Source of the DNA: Albimonas pacifica
GTDB lineage: Bacteria > Pseudomonadota > Alphaproteobacteria > Rhodobacterales > Rhodobacteraceae
Assembly (NCBI RefSeq): GCF_900113695.1
Contig: NZ_FOQH01000011.1
Span: 1-64,000, forward strand
Length of the DNA: 64,000 bases
Direction: 5' to 3'
Below, one piece after another: positions 17,472 through 26,798 of the stretch. The notes beneath the pieces were generated by a model. The model did no database searches. It had not been told where the DNA came from and worked only from the letters and a program-made list of their open reading frames with translations. Each line of letters begins with the position of its first letter. The first letter of the stretch is position 1. A program made the position numbers and the translations under genes.

Positions 17472-20126
17472 ATGAGCGATGCGATCCGGACCGCCTGCCC
17501 CTACTGCGGCGTCGGCTGCGGCGTGCTGGCGACCCCCGACGGCCGGGGCGGCGCCGCCATCGCGGGCGATCCGGCGCATCCGGCGAACTTCGGGCGGCTG
17601 TGCTCCAAGGGCTCGGCGCTGGGGGAGACGCTGTCGCTCGACGACCGGCTGCTGACGCCGCGCATCGGCGGGCGGGAGGCCACGTGGGACGCGGCGCTGG
17701 AGCTGACCGCCCGGCGGTTCCGCGAGGCGATCGAGGAGCACGGGCCGGAGTCGGTCGCGCTCTACGTCTCCGGCCAGCTGCTGACCGAGGACTATTACGT
17801 CGCCAACAAGCTGATGAAGGGCTACGTCGGCTCGGCCAACATCGACACCAACTCGCGGCTGTGCATGGCCTCGGCGGTGGCGGCCTATCGGCGGGCCTTC
17901 GGGACCGACACGGTGCCCACCTGCTACGAGGACCTCGAGCAGGCGGACCTGGTGGTGCTGGTCGGCTCGAACCTCGCCTGGTGCCACCCGGTGATCTACC
18001 AGCGGCTGGCGGCGGCCAAGGCGGCGCGGCCGGAGATGCGGGTGGTGACCATCGACCCGCGGCGCACGGCGACCTCGGACCTCGCGGACCTGCACCTGGG
18101 CGTCCGGCCCGGGGCGGACGCGGCCCTGTTCAACGCCCTGCTGGCGCGCATCGAGGCCGACGGCGCCGTCGACTGCGAATACGTCTCCAACCACACCGAG
18201 GGGCTGCCCGCCGCCCTGCGCGAGGCGCGCGGCTGGGACGTCGCGCGCACGGCGGAGGCGACCGGCCTCGCGCCCGCGGACGTCGAGGCGTTCCTGTCGC
18301 TGTGGGTGCGGCGGGAGAAGGTGGTGACGCTATGGTCCCAGGGGATCAACCAGTCGAGCTCGGGCGCCGACAAGGGCAACGCGATCATCAACTGCCACCT
18401 GGCGACGGGGCGGATCGGGCGGCCGGGGATGGGGCCGTTCTCGATGACCGGCCAGCCCAACGCCATGGGCGGGCGCGAGGTGGGGGGGCTTGCGAACATG
18501 CTCGCCGCCCATCTCGATCTGGAGGTTCCGGAGCACCGGGCGGCGGTGCAGGGCTTCTGGGCCTCGCCCGCGATGGCCGAGCGGCCGGGGCTGAAGGCGG
18601 TGGACCTGTTCCGGGCCTGCGCGGAGGGGCGCATCAAGGCGCTGTGGATCATGTCGACCAACCCCGTGGTCTCGATGCCCGACGCGGACGCGGTGCGCGA
18701 CGCGATCCGGGCGGTTCCGTTCGTGGCGGTCTCGGAGGTCGTCGCGTCCTCGGACACCGGGAACGAGGCGGACGTGCTGTTTCCGGCGGCGGCCTGGGGG
18801 GAGAAGTCGGGGACGGTCACCAATTCCGAGCGGCGGATCACCCGGCAGCGGGCGTTTCTGCCTCCGCCGGGTCAGGCGCGGCCGGACTGGAAGATCGTCT
18901 GCGACGTGGCCTCGCGGATGGGGTTCGCCGACGCGTTCGCCTTCGAGAGCGCGGCGGACGTGTTCCGCGAGCATGCGGCCCTGTCGCGGCTGGCCGGAGC
19001 GCTGGGGCGGGACTTCGACATCTCGGCCAGGGCCGACGTCGCCGACGCGGCCTATGACGCGATGGAGCCCTTCCAGTGGCCCGCGGGCCCCGAGGGCGGC
19101 AAGGCGCGGTTCTTCGCGGACGGGCGGTTCTACACCCCCTCCGGCCGGGCGCGCTTCGTGGCGGTGACGCCGCGGGCCCCGGCCTCGCGCCTGTCGGAGC
19201 GGTTCCCGCTGCGCTTCAACACCGGGCGGGTGCGCGACCACTGGCACACGCTGACCCGCACCGCCAAGTCGCCGCGGCTGAGCCAGCACATCGCCGAGCC
19301 CTATCTCGAGATCCACCCCGCCGACGCCCGCCGCTGCGGCCTCGCGCCGGCCGACGTCGCCCGGGTGCGGAGCCGCGAGGGCGAGGCCCTGCTGCGGGTG
19401 CTGGTCACGTCCCGGACGCCCGAGGGCGCGGTCTTCGCCCCGATGCACTGGACGGGGGAGCTGTCTTCGGCCGGGCGCGTGGACGCGGTGGTGCGCGCGG
19501 AGGTGGACCCCGTGTCGGGACAGCCGGAGCTGAAGGGCTCGGCGGTGCGGGTGGAGAAGTTCGAGGCCGGCTGGCACGGCTTCGCCATCTGCCGCGCCCG
19601 GCCCGACTGCGGCGCGGCGGACTACTGGGCCGTCGCCCGGGCCACGGGCGGCTGGCGGGCGGAGCTGGCGGGGCGCGAGGCGCCCGACGACTGGACCGCT
19701 TTCGCCCGGGCGCTGTTCGGACTGGCGGAGACCGAGGGCGACGCCATGGTGGTCGAGGACCGCGGCCGCGGCGCCGCGCGGGTCGCGCTGTTCGCGGGCG
19801 GCCGGCTGGTCGGCGCGCTCTTTGCGGCGCGCGAGCCGGTGGAGGTCGCCCGCGGCCACCTCGCGGGGCTGCTGGCGGCGGCGGAGACGCCGCCCGACCT
19901 GCTGGCGGGGCGGCCGGGGGCGGACCGGCCGGATCCCGGCGCGATCGTGTGCTCGTGCTTCTCGGTGGGGGTGAACACGATCCAGGCGGCCATCGCCGAA
20001 CAGGGGCTGGCCGACGTCGCCGCCATCGGGGCGGCGCTGGGGGCGGGGAGCAACTGCGGCTCCTGCCGGCCGGAGCTTCAGGCGCTGCTTGACAAGGCGA
20101 GGGGCGCGCGCACCTTGGCGGCATGA
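17472..20126 (+). CDS. nasA: assimilatory nitrate reductase catalytic subunit
   Basis: Cytoplasmic molybdenum bis-MGD enzyme reducing nitrate to nitrite, 884 residues. Cluster ligands C9, C12, C16 and C44 define the N-terminal [4Fe-4S] domain (CPYCGVGCGV). C131 in SRLCMAS is the expected Mo ligand. The molybdopterin domains run to about residue 690. A C-terminal BFD-type [2Fe-2S] domain has C827, C829, C862 and C865, the version that takes electrons directly within the polypeptide as in NasA/NarB proteins with fused ferredoxin domains. ATG 17472 is preceded by an aggagc-like site. It overlaps trpD2 by four bases. Confidence 0.96.
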   Translation: MSDAIRTACPYCGVGCGVLATPDGRGGAAIAGDPAHPANFGRLCSKGSALGETLSLDDRLLTPRIGGREATWDAALELTARRFREAIEEHGPESVALYVSGQLLTEDYYVANKLMKGYVGSANIDTNSRLCMASAVAAYRRAFGTDTVPTCYEDLEQADLVVLVGSNLAWCHPVIYQRLAAAKAARPEMRVVTIDPRRTATSDLADLHLGVRPGADAALFNALLARIEADGAVDCEYVSNHTEGLPAALREARGWDVARTAEATGLAPADVEAFLSLWVRREKVVTLWSQGINQSSSGADKGNAIINCHLATGRIGRPGMGPFSMTGQPNAMGGREVGGLANMLAAHLDLEVPEHRAAVQGFWASPAMAERPGLKAVDLFRACAEGRIKALWIMSTNPVVSMPDADAVRDAIRAVPFVAVSEVVASSDTGNEADVLFPAAAWGEKSGTVTNSERRITRQRAFLPPPGQARPDWKIVCDVASRMGFADAFAFESAADVFREHAALSRLAGALGRDFDISARADVADAAYDAMEPFQWPAGPEGGKARFFADGRFYTPSGRARFVAVTPRAPASRLSERFPLRFNTGRVRDHWHTLTRTAKSPRLSQHIAEPYLEIHPADARRCGLAPADVARVRSREGEALLRVLVTSRTPEGAVFAPMHWTGELSSAGRVDAVVRAEVDPVSGQPELKGSAVRVEKFEAGWHGFAICRARPDCGAADYWAVARATGGWRAELAGREAPDDWTAFARALFGLAETEGDAMVVEDRGRGAARVALFAGGRLVGALFAAREPVEVARGHLAGLLAAAETPPDLLAGRPGADRPDPGAIVCSCFSVGVNTIQAAIAEQGLADVAAIGAALGAGSNCGSCRPELQALLDKARGARTLAA

Positions 20127-21112
20127 CCTTCTCTCAGCTCGTCCGCACCCTTGGCCGCGGCCCCGGCCGCTCCCGCAACCTCGAACGCGGCGAGGCGGCC
20201 GAGGCCATGCGCCAGATGCTGGCCGGAACGCCGGCGCCCGAGGCCGTCGGCGCCCTGCTGATGCTGATGCGCTACCGCGGCGAGAACGCCGAGGAGATCG
20301 CGGGCTTCTGCGACGGCGCGACCGAGGGGCTGGCGGCGTGGGGCGAGCTGCGCCCGGCCATCGACTGGCCCAGCTACGCCGCCGGCAAGAGCCGTGGGCT
20401 GCCGCTGTTCCTGCTGGCCGCGAAGCTGGTCTCGGGCGCGGGCCTGCCGGTTCTGATGCACGGCTGGAACTCGGCCGCCCACATGCGCGAGGCCGCCGAC
20501 CTGCGCGCCGCCCTGCCCGCGCTCGGCATCCCGGTGGTCGAGACGCCGGCGGCCGCGCGCGAGGCGCTGGACGCCGCCGCCATGGCCTACGTGCCGCTGG
20601 AGGCGATGTCGCCCGACCTCTACCGGCTGCTGCGGCTGCGCGACGTGCTGGGGCTGCGCTCGGCGGTGAACACGACGCTGCGGGTGATGAACCCCTCGGG
20701 CGCCGCGTGCTCGGTGCAGGGGGTGTTCCACCCGCCCTACCGGCCGCTGCAGGTCGAGGCCTCGATGCTGCGCGGCCAGCCCCGGCAGATGGCGCTGAAG
20801 GGCGGCGGCGGGGAGTTCGAGCGCAATCCCGCGAAGTCGGTGACGCTGGAGGGCGTGGTCGGCGGCGAGCGGATCGAGATCGAGGCCGCCCCGATCATCG
20901 ACGAGACCCGCCGCCTCGCCGACGAGAACCCCGACCCCGCCCGCCTGCCCGCCCTGTGGGCCGGCGAGCTGGAGGACCCGTTCTCCGAGGCGGTGGTGGT
21001 CGCGACCGCCGCGGCCGCCCTGCTGGCGGCCGGAGCCTGCACCGACCTGCCCGCCGCCGAGGCCGAGGCCGCGCGCCTCTGGGCCGAGCGCGGGGCGCTG
21101 CGGGCGGCCTGA
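20123..21112 (+). CDS. anthranilate phosphoribosyltransferase-like protein (TrpD2/YbiB family)
   Basis: 329 residues of the glycosyltransferase family 3 fold: an N-terminal helical domain (GRNLERGEAAEAMRQMLAG-like) and a catalytic-type domain with LMHGWNSAAHMREAADL, VNTTLRVMNPSGA and VQGVFHPPY. The pyrophosphate-binding KxGxxxxSSxxGxAD loop of true TrpD is absent, so this is the TrpD2/YbiB branch. E. coli YbiB binds nucleic acids rather than making tryptophan. Translational coupling to nasA (ATGA) puts it at the end of the nitrate operon. Its job there is not known. Confidence 0.88.
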   Translation: MTFSQLVRTLGRGPGRSRNLERGEAAEAMRQMLAGTPAPEAVGALLMLMRYRGENAEEIAGFCDGATEGLAAWGELRPAIDWPSYAAGKSRGLPLFLLAAKLVSGAGLPVLMHGWNSAAHMREAADLRAALPALGIPVVETPAAAREALDAAAMAYVPLEAMSPDLYRLLRLRDVLGLRSAVNTTLRVMNPSGAACSVQGVFHPPYRPLQVEASMLRGQPRQMALKGGGGEFERNPAKSVTLEGVVGGERIEIEAAPIIDETRRLADENPDPARLPALWAGELEDPFSEAVVVATAAAALLAAGACTDLPAAEAEAARLWAERGALRAA

Positions 21113-21248
21113 TCCCGACATCGACGCAGGCCCGGCGCGGCCGCCCGCGGAGGCGGCGCGACGACGGTCCCGCCCGTGACCGGCGTCCGGCCCGCGCCGC
21201 GCCCCGGCCGCGGGGACCGGGGCGGGCGCGGGGCGCGTGGGGCGGGCG

Positions 21249-22496
21249 TTACTCTGCGGCCCGGGGGAGGCTCGCGTGGTGGCGCTCGAGGGCCGCCTGG
21301 GGGTCGGAGAGGAGCTTCTTCACCCCCCGCGCGGCCTGGCGGATGCGCTGCTCGTTCTCCACGAGGCCGAGGCGCACGTAGCCCTCGCCGTATTCGCCGA
21401 AGCCGATGCCGGGGGCGACGGCGACCGCGGCCTCCTGCAGCAGGATCTTGGAGAAGGCCATCGAGCCCAGCGCGCGGAAGGGTTCGGGGACCGGGGCCCA
21501 GGCGAACATGGTGGCGGGGGGAGAGGGGATCTCCCATCCCGCGCGGGTCATCGCGTCGACCAGCACGTCCCGGCGGCCCTTGTAGAGGGCGCGGATCTCT
21601 CCGATGCAGTCCTGCGGGCCGTTGAGCGCGGCGGCGGCGGCCACCTGCACCGGCGTGAAGGCGCCGTAGTCGAGGTAGCTCTTGATCCGCGCCAGCGCGC
21701 CGACCAGGCGGGGGTTGCCCACCGCGAAGCCCATGCGCCAGCCGGGCATCGAGTAGGTCTTGGACAGCGAGGTGAACTCCACCGCGATGTCCTTGGCGCC
21801 GGGCACCTGCAGGATCGAGGGGGGCGGCGTCTCGTCGAAGTAGATCTCGGCGTAGGCGAGGTCCGAGAGCAGCCAGATGTCATGGCGTTTGGCCAGGCGC
21901 ACCAGCTCCACGTAGAAGTCGAGGTCGCAGACCTGCGCGGTGGGGTTCGAGGGGAAGTTCACCACCAGCGCGGTCGGGGCCGGCACGGTGTGGATGCAGG
22001 CGTTCTCGACGTCGCGCAGGTACTGCTCGGGGTTGAAGGCGCCGCCCGCCACGGGGATGTGGCGCAGCGCGCCGCCCGCGATGATGAAGCCGTAGGGGTG
22101 GATCGGGTAGGAGGGCGAGGGCGTCAGCACCACGTCGCCCGGCGCGGTGATCGCCATGGCGAGGTTCGCGAGCCCCTCCTTCGAGCCGAGCGTCGCGACC
22201 ACCTCCGTCTCGGGGTCGAGGTCGACGCCGAAGCGGCGCTGGTAGTAGGCCGCCTGGGCGCGGCGCAGGCCGGGGATGCCCCTGGAGGCGGAATAGCGGT
22301 GGGTGCGCGGGCGCTTCACCGTCTCGACCAGCTTCTCGACGATATGGGCGGGCGTGTCCTGGTCGGGATTGCCCATGCCGAAGTCGATGATGTCCATCCC
22401 GTCGGCGCGGCAGGCGGCCTTCAGACGGTTCACCTCGGCGAACACGTAGGGGGGAAGGCGCTTGATGCGGTGGAACTCGTCCGAGGGTCTGGGCAT
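21249..22496 (-). CDS. alaC: PLP-dependent aminotransferase, AlaC type
   Basis: Class I/II aminotransferase of 415 residues, cytoplasmic, most like glutamate-pyruvate aminotransferase AlaC (often annotated as LL-diaminopimelate aminotransferase-like). Features: FGMGNPDQDTPAHIVEKL near residue 38, the YSASRGIPGLRRA helix, SPSYPIHPYG, the NFPSNPTAQV substrate loop, and SLSKTYSMPGWRMGF with the PLP-binding Lys in SLSKT. The start MPRPSDEFHRIKRLPPYVF matches the family N-terminus; longer frames add Pro/Arg-rich sequence. It stands alone, convergent with the nitrate operon. Confidence 0.92.
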   Translation of the reverse strand: MPRPSDEFHRIKRLPPYVFAEVNRLKAACRADGMDIIDFGMGNPDQDTPAHIVEKLVETVKRPRTHRYSASRGIPGLRRAQAAYYQRRFGVDLDPETEVVATLGSKEGLANLAMAITAPGDVVLTPSPSYPIHPYGFIIAGGALRHIPVAGGAFNPEQYLRDVENACIHTVPAPTALVVNFPSNPTAQVCDLDFYVELVRLAKRHDIWLLSDLAYAEIYFDETPPPSILQVPGAKDIAVEFTSLSKTYSMPGWRMGFAVGNPRLVGALARIKSYLDYGAFTPVQVAAAAALNGPQDCIGEIRALYKGRRDVLVDAMTRAGWEIPSPPATMFAWAPVPEPFRALGSMAFSKILLQEAAVAVAPGIGFGEYGEGYVRLGLVENEQRIRQAARGVKKLLSDPQAALERHHASLPRAAE

Positions 22497-22657
22497 GGCC
22501 GGGGGTCTCTGGTCGGGGCGCTCTGGGATTTTCCGGGCCGGCGTTCTTGGGCGCGCCGGGAGAGGCGTTATAGGCGCGAACCGCGGCGGAATGAAGGGCG
22601 TATCGGAAACCGTGCGCGCGGCGGAAACGCAGGGGCCGCGCGGGCTTGCGCCGTCGC

Positions 22658-23341
22658 TCAGAGCGGCTGGATGCCGGCGAGGTAGTGGGCGAGGCTGCGG
22701 TCGGCCTGAACCGGAAACGCCTCCGCGAGGGTCTCCATCGCCTCGATCCGGTCGAAGCGGAAATTGCGGTAGGCCCGGCGCGTCTCGCACCACGCCAGCA
22801 GGGTCCAGCGCCCGGTCCAGGCGATCAGCCCCAGCGGCCAGACGATGCGCGAGCTCGCGACGCCGGCCGCGTCCCGGTAGTCGAGGCGCAGTTTCCGGCG
22901 GGCCTCGCAGGCCTCGCGGATCGCCTGGTGGCGGGCGCGCATCGGCTCGTCGGCGGGGATCACCGGGGCGCGGTAGGGCAGCGCGTCGGCCTCGGCGAGC
23001 AGGCGGTCGTCGAGGATGGCGCGGATCTTGGCCTCGGCCGAGCGGGCGGCGGCGGCGAGCGCGGGGTCGGTGACCGCCTGCACCAGCCGCCCCCCCACCA
23101 GCAGGGCCAGGACCTCGTGGCGGTCGAACATCAGCGGCGGCAGGTCGAAGTCGGGCGAGAGGCGGTAGCCCACCCCCGCCTCGCCCGCGATGGGCACGCC
23201 CTGGGCCTGCAGGTCGGCGATGTCGCGATAGACCGTGCGCAGACTGACCTCGAGCGCCTCGGCCAGCGCCCGCCCCGTGACCGCGAAGCGGCGGCCGCGC
23301 AGCAGCGTGACCAGCTCGAACAGGCGGTCAGCGCGGCGCAT
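22658..23341 (-). CDS. YafY-type transcriptional regulator (HTH + WYL)
   Basis: 227 residues. Residues about 1-60 are a DeoR-like winged helix (MRRADRLFELVTLLRGRRF, SLRTVYRDIADLQAQGVPI). Residues about 135-205 are a WYL domain (KLRLDYRDAAGVASSRIVWP, LLAWCETRRAYRNFRFDRI). WYL regulators sense small or nucleic-acid ligands. It lies 162 bases upstream of alaC on the same strand, but with no coupling. A palindrome with repeated ctgtca at 23442-23467 could be its own operator. The regulated gene is not obvious. Confidence 0.9.
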   Translation of the reverse strand: MRRADRLFELVTLLRGRRFAVTGRALAEALEVSLRTVYRDIADLQAQGVPIAGEAGVGYRLSPDFDLPPLMFDRHEVLALLVGGRLVQAVTDPALAAAARSAEAKIRAILDDRLLAEADALPYRAPVIPADEPMRARHQAIREACEARRKLRLDYRDAAGVASSRIVWPLGLIAWTGRWTLLAWCETRRAYRNFRFDRIEAMETLAEAFPVQADRSLAHYLAGIQPL

Positions 23342-23707
23342 GGGCGGGCGGAGGAGCCCCGGCGGGGAGGCGGATCATGGCGCGGGGGTCCTTCCCGGCT
23401 GGGGGCGCGAGGGGCGGTCATGAGCTGACGTCTCGCACGGGGCTGCTGTCAACCTCCTGTCAGCAGCGCCCTGCCCCGCCCGCCACGCCTCCCGCCCTGC
23501 GCCCTTCCCGCGGCGAGCCGTCGGCCCGCCCCGGGCGGAGGTCGCAGCGCCGCGGGGCCGGCCGCAGGCCCGCCTCCTCTCCGGCGGGCGCCGCCGCCCG
23601 GCCGCCGGGCCCCGCCCGCCGCAAGGCGCGCCCGGGGCCCCGCCGCGGCGGGCCCAAGGCCAGCCCCGGGCGCGGAGCGTCGCGCCGCGGCCCGGCCGAA
23701 GGCCGGC
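23342..23707. other. intergenic region between argB and the WYL regulator
   Basis: The gap of 366 bases contains the promoter side of the WYL gene (23342-23470) and then 240 bases of extreme GC content with no credible reading frame or RNA gene. No terminator with a U-tract is visible after argB. Confidence 0.45.
23442..23467. promoter_or_regulatory. candidate operator upstream of the WYL regulator
   Basis: gctgctg (23442-23448) and cagcagc (23461-23467) form a perfect 7-bp inverted repeat. Two direct ctgtca half-sites also fall inside it, 12 bases apart. It lies about 100 bases upstream of the regulator start. Autoregulation is inferred from position only. Confidence 0.35.
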
Positions 23708-24595
23708 TCAGGAGGCGCGGATCAGCGTGCCCGCGCCGTGGGAGGTGAACAGCTCCAGCAGGCAGGCGTGGGGCGCGCGGCCGTCGAGGATCACCACCGC
23801 GTCCACCCCCGCCGCGATCGCGTCCAGCGCCGTGCGGCACTTGGGGATCATGCCCCCCGAGATCACGCCCGAGGCGATCAGCGATTCGGCCTGCGCCTCG
23901 GTGATGTCGGTCATCACCTCGCCGTCCGCGCCCTTCACGCCGGCCACGTCGGTCAGGAGCAGCAGCCGCTCGGCCTTCAGCGCGCCGGCGATGGCGCCCG
24001 CGGCGGTGTCGCCGTTGACGTTGAAGGTCTCGCCGTTGCGGCCCACGCCGACGGGCGCGATGACGGGGATGTAGTCGCTCTCGATGAAGGTCTCGAGCAG
24101 GCCGGGGTTCACCTCCACCGGCGTGCCGACGAAGCCGAGGTCGAGGACCTTCTCGATGTTCGACTCCGGGTCGCGGGTCGTCTTCATCGTCTTCTCGCAG
24201 ATCATCAGGTCCGCGTCCTTGCCCGACAGGCCCACGGCCTTGCCGCCCTGCCGGTTCAGCGCCGTCACGATCGCCTTGTTGATGCGTCCCGCCAGCACCA
24301 TCTCGACCACCTCCACGGTGGCCTCATCGGTGACCCGCAGGCCGTCCACGAAGTTCGACTGGATGGCGAGCCGCTTGAGCAGCTGCTCGATCTGCGGGCC
24401 GCCGCCGTGGACCACGATCGGGTGCACGTTGCACTGCTTCATCAGCACGATGTCGCGCGCGAACCGGGCCAGCGCCTCGTCGTCGCCCATGGCGTGACCG
24501 CCGAACTTGATGACCACGCGCGCCCCGTCGTATCGCTGCAGGTGCGGCAGCGCGTCCGAGAGGGTGCGGGCGGTGGCGATCCAGTCGCGTTTCAT
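23708..24595 (-). CDS. argB: acetylglutamate kinase ArgB
   Basis: Second step of arginine synthesis, phosphorylation of N-acetyl-L-glutamate, 295 residues. Conserved parts: [12 protein letters not shown] (about 27-38, phosphate loop), [16 protein letters not shown] (61-77), [34 protein letters not shown] and the C-terminal [18 protein letters not shown]. The [20 protein letters not shown] start is the family N-terminus. In related bacteria argB follows engB, as here, but an unrelated plus-strand gene and 0.8 kb of spacer separate them. Confidence 0.96.
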   Translation of the reverse strand: MKRDWIATARTLSDALPHLQRYDGARVVIKFGGHAMGDDEALARFARDIVLMKQCNVHPIVVHGGGPQIEQLLKRLAIQSNFVDGLRVTDEATVEVVEMVLAGRINKAIVTALNRQGGKAVGLSGKDADLMICEKTMKTTRDPESNIEKVLDLGFVGTPVEVNPGLLETFIESDYIPVIAPVGVGRNGETFNVNGDTAAGAIAGALKAERLLLLTDVAGVKGADGEVMTDITEAQAESLIASGVISGGMIPKCRTALDAIAAGVDAVVILDGRAPHACLLELFTSHGAGTLIRAS

Positions 24596-25416
24596 CAGCA
24601 GGACTCCCAAGCAGAGCCGCCCGGCGAGACAGGCCTGCCGGGCGACCGGCAAGGTTCCTAAACGCAAGCGCCCCCCGGGGGAAGGGGGCTGGGCCCTTCG
24701 CGCCGCGCGAAATCGCCCGGCGTGGGCCCCCTGCCCCGCTCTTTCGTCCATCCCTGCGGTCGTCGCCCGCGCCTCGCGGCCTGCGGCCGCCCGCCGGCGC
24801 CGCCTCCCCGCGCCCGAGCGGGCGGCGACGGATGGTGCAGCCACGTAAACGGTTTCGCCCCCCTTGCGACGGCCGCCGGTCGGGCCGACGCCGGGCGCGG
24901 GCGCCTGCGGGCCCGGGGATCCCGTTCAGACGGCCTGCGCCCGCGCCTCGCCCGGGCGGCGGAGGCGCGGCCCGGCGCGGGACCGGCGCGGCGAAGGGCC
25001 GGCCTGCGCGCCTGCGCCGCAGCGGGGGCGGCCGCTCGGGCGGCCCGGCCTGCGCCGGGGATTCGCCGGAACGAATTAAGATCCATCCATTCCAGCGCCT
25101 TGGACGTGGCGAACCGTTCTGCGGAGTGAAATTCGGAGGCCGCGTCGAGGGGCGCCGCCTCCGCTGCGTCAGGGCGCTTGACGTGTGGGTCAGGCGCCCA
25201 GGGAATCTCCCGTCTCCGCAAGGGGTTGGGTCCGCGACGGCCGCTCCCTCCCGGGCGCCCTCCGTTCATCTTGGCCCCTCTGGCGCCCCGCCCCCGCGCC
25301 GGGAGCATGGCCGCTTTCCTCCACATGGACGATGACGACGGCGCTTCGGGCCCCTAAGTTGTTCGGCGTTGGGGGGACCCTCTGGACAGGCGCCCCGAGC
25401 GCCGGGAGAGAGAGTC
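24596..25416. other. 821-base GC-rich spacer upstream of argB
   Basis: No gene is credible: all frames read as Arg/Ala/Pro-rich low-complexity sequence. A stretch of lower GC at 25070-25135 probably carries promoter elements, for argB leftwards or the PRC-barrel gene rightwards. In one minus frame it reads FHSAERFATSKALEWMDLN, which could be a remnant of a short peptide gene, but nothing supports translation. Confidence 0.4.
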
Positions 25417-25806
25417 TTGAAACGTATTGTCGAGAGAGACCTGCAGGTGGACGAGACGCCGGTCCTGGTGTCGTCCGACAATATGCAGGGCGTGGCGGTG
25501 CAGGGCGCGGACGGTCGCAGTCTGGGCCATGTGGACCACGTGATGATCGACAAGCGCGCCGGCCGGCTGGCCTACGTGGTTCTGGCCTACGGCGGCGTGC
25601 TGGGCATCGGCGAGCGGCTCTACCCGCTCCCCTTCGAGGCGCTGGCCTACGATCGCGCGATCGACGGCTACCGCGCGGTGGTGACCCGCGACGACGTCGA
25701 GGGCGCGCCGCACTCGCTGGCCGACGAGGGCCGCTGGTCCGACCCGGACTGGCGCCGCAAGATCGACCTGCACTTCGCGCTTCCGCCGCTGCGCGCGGAC
25801 GCCTGA
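25417..25806 (+). CDS. PRC-barrel domain protein
   Basis: 129 residues, one PRC-barrel at about 15-80 (VLVSSDNMQGVAVQGADGRS, LGHVDHVMIDKRAGRLAYVV, GGVLGIGERLYPLPFEALAY), followed by a short acidic C-terminal part. Such proteins act in RNA processing or photosynthetic reaction-centre assembly; stand-alone small ones are often stress-related and mostly uncharacterised. TTG 25417 was chosen: a gggagagag ribosome site precedes it and upstream codons are atypical. It is on the opposite strand to argB and engB, interrupting that conserved pair. A clear terminator follows. Confidence 0.8.
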   Translation: MKRIVERDLQVDETPVLVSSDNMQGVAVQGADGRSLGHVDHVMIDKRAGRLAYVVLAYGGVLGIGERLYPLPFEALAYDRAIDGYRAVVTRDDVEGAPHSLADEGRWSDPDWRRKIDLHFALPPLRADA

Positions 25807-26138
25807 AGCTTCATCCGGACCGAGATCGGGGCGCCCTGCGGGGCGCCCCGCCCGCTCCCCCCGGCCCGCTGCGGAACGGGCCGGGCGCGGCGCGGCCGAC
25901 CGCCGCCCTCCGTCGGCGCGGCCCGTCGCCGACGCCCCGGCGCGCCCCTTCGGGCGGCGGCGCCGGGGCGTTTTCGTCCGCCTGGCCGTCCGCCGAGCCT
26001 GATGTCCGGCGAGGGCCTTCGGGGAGGGGCCGTCCGGGGAGGGGCCGTCGGGAAGGGAGGACGGGCCTTCGGGGAAGGGGGAGGGGCCTTCGGGCGCGAA
26101 CGCCCTCCGGACCGCCCCCGTCCGCTCCCCCCGTCCGC
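25807..26138. other. spacer with terminator and GC-rich tandem repeats
   Basis: It holds an extra hairpin near 25826-25850 (ggggcgcc / ggcgcccc type), the terminator at 25932-25975, and at 26005-26095 imperfect repeats of gggccttcgggga-like and ggggaggggccgtc-like units. No coding sequence. Confidence 0.5.
25932..25975 (+). terminator. terminator of the PRC-barrel gene
   Basis: acgccccggcgc (25932-25943) pairs perfectly over 12 bp with gcgccggggcgt (25960-25971), with an inner gcccc/gggc stem, followed by tttt-cgt. The U-tract on the plus strand fits termination of the PRC-barrel transcript. Confidence 0.75.
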
Positions 26139-26798
26139 TCAGAGCTCCAGCAGACCCGCCACCGCGGCGCGCACCCGCTCCAGCCCCTCGTGCTTCTGGG
26201 ACGAGGTGGTCAGGATCTCGGGGTAGGCCGCGGGGTGGCGGGCGAGGTCGGTCTTCAGCGCCTCGGCCACCTTCTCGATCGTGCCGGCGGCGGGCTTGTC
26301 GGCCTTGGTCAGCACCGCCTGGAAGGGCACGGCCGAGCGGTCCAGCAGCTCCATGATCTCGTGATCGACCTTCTTGGCCCCGTGGCGCCCGTCGATCAGC
26401 AGGAACACACGGCGCAGGGTCGGGCGCCCGGCCAGGTAGCCCTTGAGCGTCGCCTGCCACTGCTCGACCAGCTTCACCGGCGCCTCGGCGTAGCCGTAGC
26501 CCGGCAGGTCCACCAGCCGCAGCCGGTCGCCCATCGAGAAGAAGTTCAGCGCCTGCGTGCGCCCGGGCGTGTTCGAGGCCCGCGCGATGCTCTTGCGCCC
26601 GGTCAGCGCGTTGATCAGCGAGGACTTGCCCACGTTCGAGCGGCCGGCGAAGCAGACCTCGATCCGGTCGGCGGGCGGCAGGTGGTGCAGCTCGGGCGCC
26701 GAGAGCAGGAAGTCGACCGGGCCCGCGAACAGCAGGCGCCCGGCCTCGGCCAGCTCTGGATCGGGATCGGGGTCGACGACGAAGGGCACGCCGCTCAT
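26139..26798 (-). CDS. engB: ribosome biogenesis GTPase EngB (YihA/YsxC)
   Basis: 219-residue TRAFAC GTPase needed for 50S subunit assembly. G1 is GRSNVGKSS (about 53-61), the switch region is SNTPGRTQ, G3 is DLPGYG, G4 is TKAD and G5 is TTSSQK. The short acidic extension before the G domain is common in alphaproteobacterial members. Its ATG overlaps the stop of the MOSC gene by four bases. Confidence 0.95.
   Translation of the reverse strand: MSGVPFVVDPDPDPELAEAGRLLFAGPVDFLLSAPELHHLPPADRIEVCFAGRSNVGKSSLINALTGRKSIARASNTPGRTQALNFFSMGDRLRLVDLPGYGYAEAPVKLVEQWQATLKGYLAGRPTLRRVFLLIDGRHGAKKVDHEIMELLDRSAVPFQAVLTKADKPAAGTIEKVAEALKTDLARHPAAYPEILTTSSQKHEGLERVRAAVAGLLEL

Noticed and set aside
24722-25335. 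Frames of 135 and 167 codons in the spacer upstream of argB
   Set aside because: Low-complexity Arg/Pro/Gly composition in all phases, no ribosome site and no family resemblance.
26005-26095. CRISPR-like repeats near engB
   Set aside because: Units are short, imperfect and directly abutting, without spacers of regular length; no cas genes.
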